From a virus: 23,540 bases of DNA. Numbering within the stretch: position 1 is the first letter of the stretch; every line of letters starts with the position of its first letter. Position numbers and translations under genes: made by a program. The notes under the pieces are model-generated. The model was not told the origin of the DNA. It did not search any database and saw nothing but the letters and a program-made list of their open reading frames with translations. Location: IMG/VR virus record IMGVR_UViG_3300042336_000048, positions 1 through 23,540 of that record; one strand, 5' to 3'. This document shows, in pieces, positions 1 to 7,965 of this stretch.

Positions 1-1
1 A

Positions 2-1075
2 CTACGTATCCGTTTACCGGATCGTACGTTAGTAACTGACGGCGCTGCTTTGCAAGTTCAAGCAGACAACGAGCAGTTCACAACTTTGTCAGTTGCTTCA
101 CAAAAGCACATTGGCGTGAACTTCACATCTGCTGAAATGACAATGCAGTTAGACGACTTTGCAGAGCGTGTTTTGAAACCACGTATCTCACAGTTGGCTT
201 CTTCTATCGACGCTGACGTAGCGAATGCTTACAAAGCAATCTCTAACTCAGTCGGTACTCCTGGCACAACTCCTTCAACATCTTTGGTGCTTTTACAAGC
301 CCAACAGAAGTTGAACGAAAACGCTGCTGTTATGTCACCACGCTACGCTACTGTTAACCCAGCAGCTAACGCTGGCTTAGTTGAAGGCATGAAAGGTTTG
401 TTTAATCCAACAGACACAATCAGCCGTCAATTCAAGAATGGCATGATGGGCATGGGCGTACTAGGCTTCGACGAAGTTAATATGTCACAATCTATCAAGC
501 AGCACACCACTGGTACACGTTCTACAAGCGACACAATCCTTGTAAACGGCACTGTTACAACTGAAGGTCAAGCGACTATCAGTATTGACGGCGGTACTGG
601 TTCTGCGACTGTTACTGTTGGTGACGTGTTCACTATTGCTAACGTATTTGCTGTTAACCCACAAACACGTGAGTCAACAGGTAGCTTGCAACAGTTCACT
701 GTAACTGCTGCTAGCACTGCTGCTGGCGGCGCTTGGACTAACATCGCTATTTCACCTGCTATGTTTACTTCTAGTAACGCTTTGGCAACTATCAATGCGT
801 TCCCGCAAGATGGCGCAGCAGTAACATTCCTTGGTGCAGCTTCTAGCCAATACGCTCAGAACTTGGTATACCACAAAGATGCAATCACTTTCGCGACTGC
901 TGACTTGTTGATGCCTCAGGGTGTAGACATGGCGTCACGTCAAGTACATAACGGTATCTCAATGCGTATTGTTCGCCAATACGACATTAACAATGACCGT
1001 TTGCCTTGCCGTATTGACGTTCTATATGGCTTTAGCACAATCCGTCCACAGATGGCCTGCCGTATTTGGGGCTAA
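2..1075 (+). CDS. Major capsid (coat) protein, P22 gp5-like, 5' truncated
   Basis: The frame is open to the left edge of the window, so the true start lies upstream and about 357 C-terminal residues are present. P22 coat protein is about 430 residues, so perhaps 60-80 are missing. The protein resembles the P22 coat family: an N-terminal helical portion, a central Thr/Val/Ala-rich beta stretch (roughly residues 190-290 of the visible part) where the inserted domain sits in P22, and a C-terminal segment with MASRQVHNGISMRIVRQYD followed by a Pro/Met/Ala/Arg ending typical of the family. It would form the icosahedral shell. The next genes include gp4-, gp10- and gp7-like proteins, which supports the call. 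A strong terminator follows eight bases after the stop, suggesting that the coat message is partly separated from downstream genes. Confidence 0.85.
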   Translation, partial: LRIRLPDRTLVTDGAALQVQADNEQFTTLSVASQKHIGVNFTSAEMTMQLDDFAERVLKPRISQLASSIDADVANAYKAISNSVGTPGTTPSTSLVLLQAQQKLNENAAVMSPRYATVNPAANAGLVEGMKGLFNPTDTISRQFKNGMMGMGVLGFDEVNMSQSIKQHTTGTRSTSDTILVNGTVTTEGQATISIDGGTGSATVTVGDVFTIANVFAVNPQTRESTGSLQQFTVTAASTAAGGAWTNIAISPAMFTSSNALATINAFPQDGAAVTFLGAASSQYAQNLVYHKDAITFATADLLMPQGVDMASRQVHNGISMRIVRQYDINNDRLPCRIDVLYGFSTIRPQMACRIWG

Positions 1076-1082
1076 TCAAATC

Positions 1083-1107
1083 GCTCCCGCGCAAGCGGGG
1101 GCTTTTT
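1083..1107 (+). terminator. Intrinsic terminator after coat gene
   Basis: An 8-bp GC-rich stem (GCTCCCGC / GCGGGGGC, with one G-U pair) closed by a GCAA loop is followed by TTTTT. It lies between the coat stop codon and the next start. It probably lowers, rather than abolishes, transcription into the downstream structural genes, giving the coat gene a higher message level. Confidence 0.85.
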
Positions 1108-1133
1108 AAACACATTTTTTAAGGAAACATATC

Positions 1134-1544
1134 ATGGCTCAAGCTCCATTACCAAACGGTACAGGCGGTTATCAATTTAATGACGGTAGCGTTGGCGAAG
1201 CATTGTTGTTCGTACAAGGCGCTCCAACTGCTGTAGCTGCTGCTGCAACAATGACGGCTGATCAATTAGCAAACGGTTTGTTTGTATTCAACGGTGCGGC
1301 TGGCAATCTTACATTGCCAACTGTTGCTGATCTAGAAGAAGGCATCCCTAGCGCAACTAAAGTCAACGCTGCATTTGACTTTTTTATCGTCAACATTGAT
1401 GCTGCTGGTTCCGATACAGTCACTTTGGCTACCGGCACTGGTTGGACAATCGTCGGCGTTGCTGCAGTAACTGTTAACACTTCAGGTCACTTCCGCGCTC
1501 GTAAAACAGCCGAAGGTTCTTGGACTGCATACCGCATTAGCTAA
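1134..1544 (+). CDS. Small putative virion protein (unknown, beta-rich)
   Basis: A 136-residue protein that I do not recognise by family. It starts with MAQAPLPNGTGGYQFNDGS, is rich in Ala, Thr, Val and Gly, has almost no charged stretches and ends in an aromatic beta segment (GSWTAYRIS). This composition suits a beta-sandwich head decoration or minor capsid protein. The start is supported by AAGGA about 10 bases upstream. It sits alone between two strong terminators, directly after the coat gene, the usual place for a capsid cement or decoration protein; that role is inferred only from position and composition. Confidence 0.7.
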   Translation: MAQAPLPNGTGGYQFNDGSVGEALLFVQGAPTAVAAAATMTADQLANGLFVFNGAAGNLTLPTVADLEEGIPSATKVNAAFDFFIVNIDAAGSDTVTLATGTGWTIVGVAAVTVNTSGHFRARKTAEGSWTAYRIS

Positions 1545-1552
1545 TGTAATAC

Positions 1553-1583
1553 CCCGCCCTTCGGGGCGGGTTTAACTTTTTTT
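1553..1583 (+). terminator. Intrinsic terminator with UUCG tetraloop
   Basis: A perfect 7-bp stem CCCGCCC / GGGCGGG closed by the very stable TTCG loop is followed by TTTAACTTTTTTT. It lies eight bases after the stop codon of the 136-residue gene. Together with the terminator at 1083-1107 it brackets that gene, giving a stepwise drop in transcription after the coat gene. Confidence 0.88.
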
Positions 1584-1606
1584 GGAATTAATAAAGGAGT
1601 TTTAAC

Positions 1607-2203
1607 ATGGCAAATAATAAGCCTATTGGTGTCGCATATTCCGACCCACAATTAGATTCATACCAAGTTGGTACCGCAGGTGAGCCGATTGCTATTTCAT
1701 CAGCAGGCGTACTAAACGGTGCTTACGCAACAACAACAGCCGCTTCAGGCGACACACGTCTTAACTATAGCCGTTTAACCTTTACCTCTACAGGTTCAGG
1801 AGAAACTGTTCGCATTTTGACTCGTGTAACTGGTGCTAATGGCGCTACTGCAGGTACTATTAACGGCGAACACGTAAGTTTGGCCATTAATGGTGCAGGC
1901 ACAATTAGCGGCGCAGGTAACGCATTGCGCGCAACTATTGGTGGCTCGTCTACTAACCCAGGCGGTACGCTTGCTGCATTGCAACTTGATTCCGATATTG
2001 CGTCTGGCGGTACTTGGACTAACGCTTCTTTCTTGCGTGTAACCAACTCTGGCACTGGCACACTTGGTAACTTTGCAGCTTTCCCCGCAGCAGCTACAAC
2101 AGGTGTGTTCCGTGCAGCCGTTGGTACTCCAGCAGCTACACACACTATCCCTGTAACTAGCGGTGGTGTAACGTATTACATTATGGTTTCTACCATTGCG
2201 TAA
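1607..2203 (+). CDS. Putative virion protein, unknown, beta-rich
   Basis: A 198-residue protein with an excellent ribosome binding site (AAAGGAG, 7 bases before ATG). It is dominated by Gly, Thr, Ala, Ser and Asn with short hydrophobic beta strands and lacks charged helices. The C-terminal segment, with THTIPVTSGGVTYYIMVSTIA-like spacing of Tyr/Ile/Met strands, resembles the end of many phage surface or fibre proteins. It lies in the structural block between coat and gp4-like genes, so it is probably a virion or head-surface component. Its stop codon overlaps the next start (TAATG), implying translational coupling. No specific function can be assigned. Confidence 0.72.
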   Translation: MANNKPIGVAYSDPQLDSYQVGTAGEPIAISSAGVLNGAYATTTAASGDTRLNYSRLTFTSTGSGETVRILTRVTGANGATAGTINGEHVSLAINGAGTISGAGNALRATIGGSSTNPGGTLAALQLDSDIASGGTWTNASFLRVTNSGTGTLGNFAAFPAAATTGVFRAAVGTPAATHTIPVTSGGVTYYIMVSTIA

Positions 2204-2361
2204 TGCAGATTAATAAAGAGTTTTTGCAAGCTGAAATCTCTGCCCTAGAGCAAGAATCACAGAAGGCTAACACCTTCTTGATTCAAGCTCAGGCCACCAT
2301 ATCAGCGTATAGAATGTTAATTAATAAGCTAGACGAACCTGAAAACAGAGAAGAAAGCTAA
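2203..2361 (+). CDS. Small helical/coiled-coil phage protein (52 aa)
   Basis: A short gene that fills the gap exactly: its ATG overlaps the previous stop (TAATG) and its own stop overlaps the next ATG (TAATG). The 52-residue product begins MQINKEFLQAEISALEQES and is almost wholly helical, with Leu/Ile/Ala at heptad-like spacing and an acidic tail ending ENREES. Small proteins of this style, with an N-terminal helix followed by a second helix containing Tyr and Leu-Ile, are frequent next to phage connector genes, but I know of no defined function. The double overlap is the main evidence that it is real. Confidence 0.72.
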   Translation: MQINKEFLQAEISALEQESQKANTFLIQAQATISAYRMLINKLDEPENREES

Positions 2362-2567
2362 TGCCAATTATTTATTTAAGCCACCCAGATCACGGTACTA
2401 AAGTTGCCAACATGGAACAAGAAGCCGAAAATGATGAACAAAACGGCTGGACACGCTATACTATTGACACGCCAACTCCCGTAGTTGAAGTGGTCGAAGA
2501 ACAGCCTGAGTCTGTCGTCGAAGTAGTTAATACCTTGAAACCAAAGACACGACGCAAATCAGCATAA
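2361..2567 (+). CDS. Small acidic phage protein with basic tail (68 aa)
   Basis: This 68-residue product starts MPIIYLSHPDHGTKVANMEQ and contains an NGWTRY motif, followed by a Val/Glu/Pro-rich acidic linker and a basic end (KPKTRRKSA). The N-terminal Tyr-Leu-x-His-Pro-x-His-Gly pattern with a later Gly-Trp-x-x-Tyr recurs in small uncharacterised phage proteins located near head-completion genes. It starts on the overlapping TAATG of the preceding gene and ends 10 bases before the gp4-like gene. Its function is unknown; it may help in head assembly or act as a small connector-associated protein. Confidence 0.7.
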   Translation: MPIIYLSHPDHGTKVANMEQEAENDEQNGWTRYTIDTPTPVVEVVEEQPESVVEVVNTLKPKTRRKSA

Positions 2568-2577
2568 GGAGTAGGCC

Positions 2578-3288
2578 ATGACCACGGCAAATGACCAAAT
2601 TAACGGCGCGTTGCGCTTACTAGGTGTGTTAGCCGAGGGTGAAACGCCTTCCGCAGCAACGTCACAAGACGCTTTGACTGCGCTCAATCAAATGATTGAC
2701 TCATGGAATACTGAGCGTTTGTCTGTTTATGCAACTCAAGACCAAGTAAAAAGCTGGCTTCCTAATCAAATATCCAACACGCTAGGCCCTACAGGGTCGT
2801 TTGTTGGACAACGCCCTATTTTGGTAGACGACGCAACGTACTTCCGTGATCCAGCGAACAACATCTCGTTTGGTATCAAGCTCATCAATCAACAACAATA
2901 CAACGGTATCGCTGTTAAAACAGTGACATCTACATATCCACAGGTAATGTGGGTCAATATGACCTACCCTGACATTGAGATTTACGTGTACCCAGTGCCA
3001 ACTAAAATATTGGAGTTCCACTTCATATCGGTTGAGCCAATCGTTAATGTACCTAGCTTGTCCACTGACATCACCATGCCACCTGGCTACTTGAGAGCGT
3101 TTAAGTACAACTTAGCGCTTGAGATTGCAGCCGAGTTCGGTATTCAGCCAAATCCACAGGTGTCACGCATTGCAATGACATCTAAACGTAACTTGAAACG
3201 CATTAACAACCCTGACGACATCATGGCGTTACCTTACGCTATTGTGGCAACTCGTCAGCGCTTTAACATCTTTAGCGGTAACTTCTAG
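2578..3288 (+). CDS. P22 gp4-like head-tail adaptor (tail accessory factor)
   Basis: A 236-residue protein of the P22 gp4 tail accessory family. In P22, gp4 binds the bottom of the portal ring, closes the packaged head and provides the platform for gp10 and the needle. The family signature is the N-terminal helical segment with INGALRLLGVLAEGETPSA, then ALTALNQMIDSWNTERLSVY, followed by a beta-rich middle and a C-terminal helix containing Leu-Ala-Leu-Glu-Ile-Ala-Ala-Glu-Phe. It is longer than P22 gp4 (about 166 residues). A strong AAGGAG lies 7 bases before ATG. The position before the gp10-like gene matches P22. Confidence 0.85.
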   Translation: MTTANDQINGALRLLGVLAEGETPSAATSQDALTALNQMIDSWNTERLSVYATQDQVKSWLPNQISNTLGPTGSFVGQRPILVDDATYFRDPANNISFGIKLINQQQYNGIAVKTVTSTYPQVMWVNMTYPDIEIYVYPVPTKILEFHFISVEPIVNVPSLSTDITMPPGYLRAFKYNLALEIAAEFGIQPNPQVSRIAMTSKRNLKRINNPDDIMALPYAIVATRQRFNIFSGNF

Positions 3289-3296
3289 GATTAAAT

Positions 3297-4154
3297 ATGG
3301 CAAACGTAACCATACCCCAACTCCCCGTCGCGTCATCATCTGCAGGTACAGACTTATTGCCAGTAGAACAAGGCGGCGTTACTAAACAAATGACCAAAAC
3401 GGTCTTTTTAACTAATGCTACGTTAATTACGCCTATTCTTGGAACACCTCAATCAGGTACTTTAACTAATTGTACGGGGTTACCAGTATCTACGGGGGTT
3501 AGCGGTCTTGGCGCAGGCGTTGCAACTTTCTTAGCTACACCATCAAGTGATAATTTACGCATTGCGGTGACAAACGAAACAGGTACAGGTGCTTTAGTGT
3601 TTGCTAACACTCCTACGCTAGTAACGCCTGTTTTAGGTGTTGCAACAGCAACTAGCGTTAATAAAATGGCCATCACAGCGCCTGCCACTAGCTCTACTTT
3701 AGCAGTAGCGGATGGTAAAACGTTTACTGTTAATCATAGCCTTACATTAGCTGGTACTGACACCACTACTATGACGTTTCCAGCTACAAGCGCTACGATT
3801 GCCCGTACAGACGCAGCGCAGACGTTTACAGGTAATCAAACATTTAGCAACGCTATTATTGGCGCCGTGCAAGCTTTATCAGGCGCAGGCGCGGTAAATT
3901 TAACTACTTTAACTACTGCGTTTACATCTACGGCAACAGGTAATGCGTTAACTTTAGCTGACGGTGTTGCAGGGCAATTAAAAATGATTGTTTATGTGGC
4001 TGAAGCTGCAGGCGGTGACACAGGTATATTGACGCCAACTAATCTAGGTGCCGGATCAACTATCACATTTAACGCGGTTGGTAACAGTTGTCTTTTACAG
4101 TTTATCGGTACAGACTGGTGGGTTGTTTCTCTAAACGGCGCTGTGTTAGCGTAA
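3297..4154 (+). CDS. Tail fibre/adhesin-like structural protein with repeats
   Basis: A 285-residue Thr/Ala/Gly/Val-rich protein. It contains the modular sequence common in tail fibres of environmental phages: a first block around residues 42-56 with TPILGTPQSGTLTN, a block with GLGAGVATFLATPSS, and a second copy of the first theme around 103-115 (TPTLVTPVLG). The middle (about 130-190) holds short Thr/Ser strands like a beta-solenoid. The C-terminus, with TFNAVGNSCLLQFIGTDWWV, resembles the terminal cap of fibres. It probably forms a trimeric fibre or its adaptor and is expected on the virion surface. The insertion of this gene between gp4- and gp10-like genes is not P22's order. The host receptor cannot be inferred. 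Confidence 0.7.
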   Translation: MANVTIPQLPVASSSAGTDLLPVEQGGVTKQMTKTVFLTNATLITPILGTPQSGTLTNCTGLPVSTGVSGLGAGVATFLATPSSDNLRIAVTNETGTGALVFANTPTLVTPVLGVATATSVNKMAITAPATSSTLAVADGKTFTVNHSLTLAGTDTTTMTFPATSATIARTDAAQTFTGNQTFSNAIIGAVQALSGAGAVNLTTLTTAFTSTATGNALTLADGVAGQLKMIVYVAEAAGGDTGILTPTNLGAGSTITFNAVGNSCLLQFIGTDWWVVSLNGAVLA

Positions 4155-4157
4155 GTC

Positions 4158-5696
4158 ATGCAAACACCTATTCTAGGACAATCATACCAACTTCGCAGCC
4201 CTAATGCGGCGGATAACCGCATGGTTAACTTGTACCCCGAAGCTATCCCTAACGAGGGGCAGACTGCAGGGTGGCTACAACGTGCCCCAGGATTACGTTT
4301 GTTAGCGACTATCGGTACAGGCCCTATCCGCGGTTTATGGGATTTTCAGCCTGACTCAAACACAGCGTTTGTAGTGTCAGGTAATGAACTATACAAAATA
4401 AATTCTAGCTACGTGCCAACGTTGCTGGGTACGGTAGCAGGCACAGGCCCTGTTAGCATAGCTGACAATGGTACGCAGTTGTTTATTGCTGCTAATGGCC
4501 CTAGCTACATTTACAACAACACGACTAACGCATTCCAACAAATTACCGACCCTGACTTTCCAGGTGCAGTAACTGTAGCGTATTTGGATGGGTACTTTGT
4601 GTTTAACGAACCAAACAGCCAAAAAATATGGGTGACTGCGCTGCTAGATGGTCTGTCTATTGATCCGCTTGACTTTGCTAGTGCTGAAGGTACCCCGGAT
4701 CAATTATCTAGCCTTATTGTTACCAACCGTGAGGTGTGGTTGTTTGGTACTAACTCAATTGAAGTGTGGTACGACGCAGGTACGCCTGACTTTCCATTGG
4801 CTCGTATTCAAGGCGCATCTAACGAGCTTGGTTGTGCAGCGCCCTACTCAGTAGCCAAGTTAGACAACAGCGTGTTTTGGTTAGGCGCAGACGCGCGCGG
4901 TAGCGGTGTGGTCTATAGATCAAATGGCTACACTGGTGTTAGAGCGTCCAATCACGCTTTAGAGTGGCAAATACAAAGCTACGGCGACATTACAAATGCT
5001 ATTGCGTTTACATACCAACAAGATGGCCATTTTTTCTATGTATTGACTTTCCCAAGCGCAGGCAAGACTTGGGTGTATGACGTTACTACTCAGTCATGGC
5101 ATGAACGAGCAGGCTTTTCTAATGGTTTGTTTGTACGCCATAGAGCTAACTGCCAAATGAATTTTAATACTGAAATTGTTGTAGGTGATTTTGAAAACGG
5201 CAACATTTACGCTTTTGATAAAGAATACTATTCTGACAACGGCGCCCCACAGAAATGGTTGCGGTCATGGAGAGCTTTACCATCAGGCACGAACAACCTT
5301 AAACGTACGGCACAACATAGCCTACAACTTAACTGCGAATCTGGCGTAGGTTTGAACGGTATTGATCCCACAGATAATGTGCAATGGTTTTTTTACACAT
5401 CTAGCGGAGATCAGCTAGTAACTTCTAGCGGCGATTTTTTACTATTTTCGCCACCTACAGTAGAGGGTGCAAACCCAGAAGTCATGCTACGTTGGTCAGA
5501 TGACGGTGGTCACACCTATTCAAACGAACATTGGTCTACTATGGGGCGAATCGGTGAATACGGGTTTAGAGTATTTTGGCGTCGTCTTGGCATGACTTTG
5601 AAGTTGCGTGATCGTGTGTATGAGGTGTCAGGTACTGATCCAGTCAAGATTGCTATTATGGGTGCTGAACTAATCGTTGATGGAACCAATGCGTAA
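4158..5696 (+). CDS. P22 gp10-like packaged DNA stabilisation protein (tail hub)
   Basis: A 512-residue protein matching the phage stabilisation family (P22 gp10, about 472 residues). In P22, gp10 assembles under gp4 as a hexameric hub and holds the DNA in the capsid. The start is MQTPILGQSYQLRSPNAADN, with the family's N-terminal Arg-x-Val-Asn-Leu-Tyr-Pro-Glu motif at about residues 22-29. The rest is a beta-rich, propeller-like series of short strands, including LFGTNSIEVWYDAG and a C-terminal GEYGFRVFWRRLG segment typical of the family. Its stop overlaps the following start (TAATG). The neighbours on both sides are tail components. Confidence 0.85.
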   Translation: MQTPILGQSYQLRSPNAADNRMVNLYPEAIPNEGQTAGWLQRAPGLRLLATIGTGPIRGLWDFQPDSNTAFVVSGNELYKINSSYVPTLLGTVAGTGPVSIADNGTQLFIAANGPSYIYNNTTNAFQQITDPDFPGAVTVAYLDGYFVFNEPNSQKIWVTALLDGLSIDPLDFASAEGTPDQLSSLIVTNREVWLFGTNSIEVWYDAGTPDFPLARIQGASNELGCAAPYSVAKLDNSVFWLGADARGSGVVYRSNGYTGVRASNHALEWQIQSYGDITNAIAFTYQQDGHFFYVLTFPSAGKTWVYDVTTQSWHERAGFSNGLFVRHRANCQMNFNTEIVVGDFENGNIYAFDKEYYSDNGAPQKWLRSWRALPSGTNNLKRTAQHSLQLNCESGVGLNGIDPTDNVQWFFYTSSGDQLVTSSGDFLLFSPPTVEGANPEVMLRWSDDGGHTYSNEHWSTMGRIGEYGFRVFWRRLGMTLKLRDRVYEVSGTDPVKIAIMGAELIVDGTNA

Positions 5697-6472
5697 TGGC
5701 TAGTCCACTAAACGTCACCAAAATACCTGCCCCACGCGTACCGTTAATTGACGAGCGCACAGGATACATTTCGCGTGAATGGTATCGTTTTTTTCTTAAT
5801 TTGTTTGATTTAACAGGCGCAGGCTCTAATCCAACAACATTAGAAGATTTACAGATTGGACCGCCAAACAACGACCAGTTTGTGTTAAATTTGCAAAACG
5901 CCACGGATGCGCAGACTAACGACTCACCTTTGTTGTCACAAATTGCTGAACTTCAAAAGCAAGTGCAAGCCTTGGAAGTTGCTCCGCCTACAACACCGCA
6001 ACTAAAACGTGCTAGGTACGGGTCGTTTTATGACACCACCACGCAGACTGGTACGGTAATTAACACGGCTAAAGCCATTACTTTTAACACCACCGATTTA
6101 AGTAGCGGTGTGTACCTTGGTACGCCGACCTCACGCGTTTACGTTGATACGCCTGGTATCTATAACTTTGACACTTCGTTTCAGCTAGATAAGACTAGCG
6201 GCGGCGTAGGCGACTTTTATATTTGGTTTAGGCTTAACGGCGTGGACGTAGCCAACAGCGCTAGTTACATACAGATTCAAGGTAATAACCATGAAATTTT
6301 TTCCTCGTTAAATTACTTTTTTGACTTAAAATCAGGTGATTACGTAGAGATAATGTTTTCGGTATCCACTCTTAGCGTTGAAATTGCGGCGTTTGCTGCT
6401 GCTGCACCTGTCCCTGCTATACCATCTATCATTCTTACTGTTGCAAATAATATCGAAGGAGCATCAATATGA
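5696..6472 (+). CDS. Putative tail needle/knob protein (gp26 position)
   Basis: A 258-residue protein starting on the overlapping TAATG. Residues about 14-37 (RVPLIDERTGYISREWYRFF and the following Leu-Asn-Leu-Phe) form a conserved virion-attachment-like module seen at the N-terminus of many phage tail proteins. Residues 78-94 form a short heptad segment (LLSQIAELQKQVQALEV). Residues about 105-255 look like a TNF/C1q-type jelly roll, with GIYNF, YIWFRLNGV and a final Ser-Gly-Asp-Tyr-Val-Glu strand. The gene sits where P22 has gene 26, and some P22-like needles carry a TNF-like knob. The coiled coil is much shorter than in true needles, so a compact spike or fibre is an alternative. Confidence 0.62.
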   Translation: MASPLNVTKIPAPRVPLIDERTGYISREWYRFFLNLFDLTGAGSNPTTLEDLQIGPPNNDQFVLNLQNATDAQTNDSPLLSQIAELQKQVQALEVAPPTTPQLKRARYGSFYDTTTQTGTVINTAKAITFNTTDLSSGVYLGTPTSRVYVDTPGIYNFDTSFQLDKTSGGVGDFYIWFRLNGVDVANSASYIQIQGNNHEIFSSLNYFFDLKSGDYVEIMFSVSTLSVEIAAFAAAAPVPAIPSIILTVANNIEGASI

Positions 6473-6807
6473 CCGTAACTGTACGGGTTTTAATCCCAGC
6501 GAAAATCGCTGAAAATTCACAAACAACTCAATACACCGCAAATGGCGTAACAACCATTATCGACAAGTTCACTGCGACCAATTACGGCGCAGCAGCTGCA
6601 ACCATCAGCGTGAACTTGGTCACAGCCGCAGGATCAGCAGGCGACGCTAACTTAATCGTTAAGACCAAAACGCTACAACCTACAGAAACCTACACGTTTC
6701 CAGAGCTAGTAGGCGCAGCGTTGGTGGCAGGCGGGTTTATCTCAACGCTTGCAGGTACAGCCACATCCATCAACATTCGTGCTAACGGACGTGAGATTAC
6801 AAGCTAA
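6469..6807 (+). CDS. Small putative virion protein (unknown)
   Basis: A 112-residue Ala/Thr/Val-rich protein with an excellent AAGGAG and a 4-base ATGA overlap with the preceding gene. It begins MTVTVRVLIPAKIAE and has alternating hydrophobic strands that suggest a single immunoglobulin-like or beta-sandwich domain (TVRVLIP, TTIIDKFTATNYG, TISVNLV, ETYTFPELVG, TSINIRANG). Small beta-sandwich proteins of this type occur in virions as decoration or tail-associated domains. I do not recognise a named family, and a structural role rests on position between the needle-like gene and the ejection genes. Confidence 0.65.
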   Translation: MTVTVRVLIPAKIAENSQTTQYTANGVTTIIDKFTATNYGAAAATISVNLVTAAGSAGDANLIVKTKTLQPTETYTFPELVGAALVAGGFISTLAGTATSINIRANGREITS

Positions 6808-6829
6808 TTGATTGTTAATATGAAATAAC

Positions 6830-7228
6830 ATGGATACAATAGCTGAAAAGCCCGAACAAGTAATTCCAGATGATGTTTGGAAGATAATTTGTGATACCGT
6901 ATACAAATACGACTATTTGCAAATGGATGAACGGGCTAAACGGTTGGTTGAAAAGAATACGCAAATTACGCCTTTTGACGGCGGCGCTTTTATAGCGGTA
7001 GGCAACAGATTTGATGTGTATGTAGTTCCTGAAAGACAAGGAAAGTGGAATATTAGGGGTGAAGTGAACAAATACCTTGCTAATATGGCACAAACGTACG
7101 ATGTTGCAGTTGTAAAGATTAACAAACGTAATGACCGTTCTTTGCGCCTAGCCAAGTTTTTTGGGTTTGAAGAAGTTGGTAGAGAGAAGCACAGAATAGT
7201 ATTGGAGAAAAAGCTATGGGTGATATAG
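6830..7228 (+). CDS. GNAT-fold-like small protein (gp14 position)
   Basis: A 132-residue protein whose C-terminus (residues about 103-126, with RSLRLAKFFGFEEVGRE) resembles the last strand-helix-strand of GNAT acetyltransferases, where Ser/Asn-x-x-Ala-x-x-x-Phe-x-Phe is followed by Glu-x-Gly-Arg. Small GNAT-like proteins of unproven enzymatic activity occur among internal virion and assembly proteins of short-tailed phages. The acetyl-CoA binding loop (Arg/Gln-x-x-Gly-x-Gly/Ala) is not seen; NIRGEVNKYLANMA is the nearest candidate. It occupies the place of P22 gene 14, a head assembly protein of about 172 residues. There is no good ribosome binding site before this ATG. It overlaps the next gene by 13 bases. 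Confidence 0.6.
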   Translation: MDTIAEKPEQVIPDDVWKIICDTVYKYDYLQMDERAKRLVEKNTQITPFDGGAFIAVGNRFDVYVVPERQGKWNIRGEVNKYLANMAQTYDVAVVKINKRNDRSLRLAKFFGFEEVGREKHRIVLEKKLWVI

Positions 7229-7956
7229 TCAGTTCAGTTGCAGACGTCTTTGGTTTCGGCCCTGCTAGTAAGCAAGCCGAAGCCGTTGAAAGCGCTGCTG
7301 GTACGTCCGCTGCGGCACAACGCTATGCAGCCGACCTGCAAAAGCAGATGTTTGATAAGCAGATTGAGCTTCAAGCACCGTTTAGAGAAGCTGGCTTATC
7401 AGGACAAAACCGACTGTTAGAACTATTAGGCATAGGCGGCGCGCAAGGCGCGCAAGGTTACGGAAAGTACGCGTCGGCTGAGTTTACCCCCGCTAACTTT
7501 TTAGCTAATCAAGACCCAGGTTACGCATTCAGAATGGCTGAAGGCATGAAAGGCCTTGAGCGTTCTGCTGCTGCAAGAGGTGGTTTGTTGTCAGGTGCTG
7601 CGTTAAAAGGCATTCAGCAATACGGCCAAGGTCTAGCATCACAAGAATACCAAAACGCGTTCAATCGCTACCAAACATCTCGCGCAAATACGCTTAATCC
7701 TTACGCTAGTTTGGCGGGCGTAGCGCAAACATCATCAAACGCACTAGCTAATGCGGCAGGCCAATATGGTGCCAACGCAGGTAATCTAGCTATGGCGGGC
7801 GGAGCTAACCAAGCTGGTGCTCAACTAGCAATGGGTAACATCCGCGCCCAACAGTTTGGCAATTACGCTAATGCGTTAGGCCAAGGGTATGATTTCTATA
7901 AGTCTGGTGGGTTTGACAATTTGTTTGGTTCAGAGCCTGAATTATTAAATCGATAA
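7216..7956 (+). CDS. P22 gp7-like DNA transfer (ejection) protein
   Basis: A 246-residue protein close in length to P22 gp7 (about 229). It has an N-terminal helix rich in Ala, then a Gln-Ala-Pro-Phe-Arg-Glu-Ala-Gly motif (residues about 53-60), and a characteristic middle with DPGYAFRMAEGMKGLERSAA then GGLLSGAALKGIQQYGQGLA and EYQNAFNRYQ, found in many gp7-type ejection proteins. A long Ala/Gly/Asn/Gln helical segment follows, with a short Phe/Gly-rich end. P22 gp7 leaves the virion with the DNA and helps form the conduit through the cell envelope. The next two genes fill the gp20 and gp16 positions. Confidence 0.82.
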   Translation: MGDIVSSVADVFGFGPASKQAEAVESAAGTSAAAQRYAADLQKQMFDKQIELQAPFREAGLSGQNRLLELLGIGGAQGAQGYGKYASAEFTPANFLANQDPGYAFRMAEGMKGLERSAAARGGLLSGAALKGIQQYGQGLASQEYQNAFNRYQTSRANTLNPYASLAGVAQTSSNALANAAGQYGANAGNLAMAGGANQAGAQLAMGNIRAQQFGNYANALGQGYDFYKSGGFDNLFGSEPELLNR

Positions 7957-7965
7957 GGAATAGTC

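Noticed and set aside
568-795. Minus-strand open frame within the coat gene, like others in the Ala/Thr-rich virion genes.
   Set aside because: Such frames arise because GCN/ACN codons lack stops in the reverse frames; they have no ribosome site or family features.
6808-6829. Imperfect inverted repeat (GTTA...TAAC) before the GNAT-like gene, considered as operator or promoter.
   Set aside because: Only four bases of each arm pair and no properly spaced -35/-10 pair is present.
6815-7093. Long open frame on the minus strand.
   Set aside because: It is antisense to the GNAT-like gene, has no ribosome site and a composition expected from the opposite coding strand.
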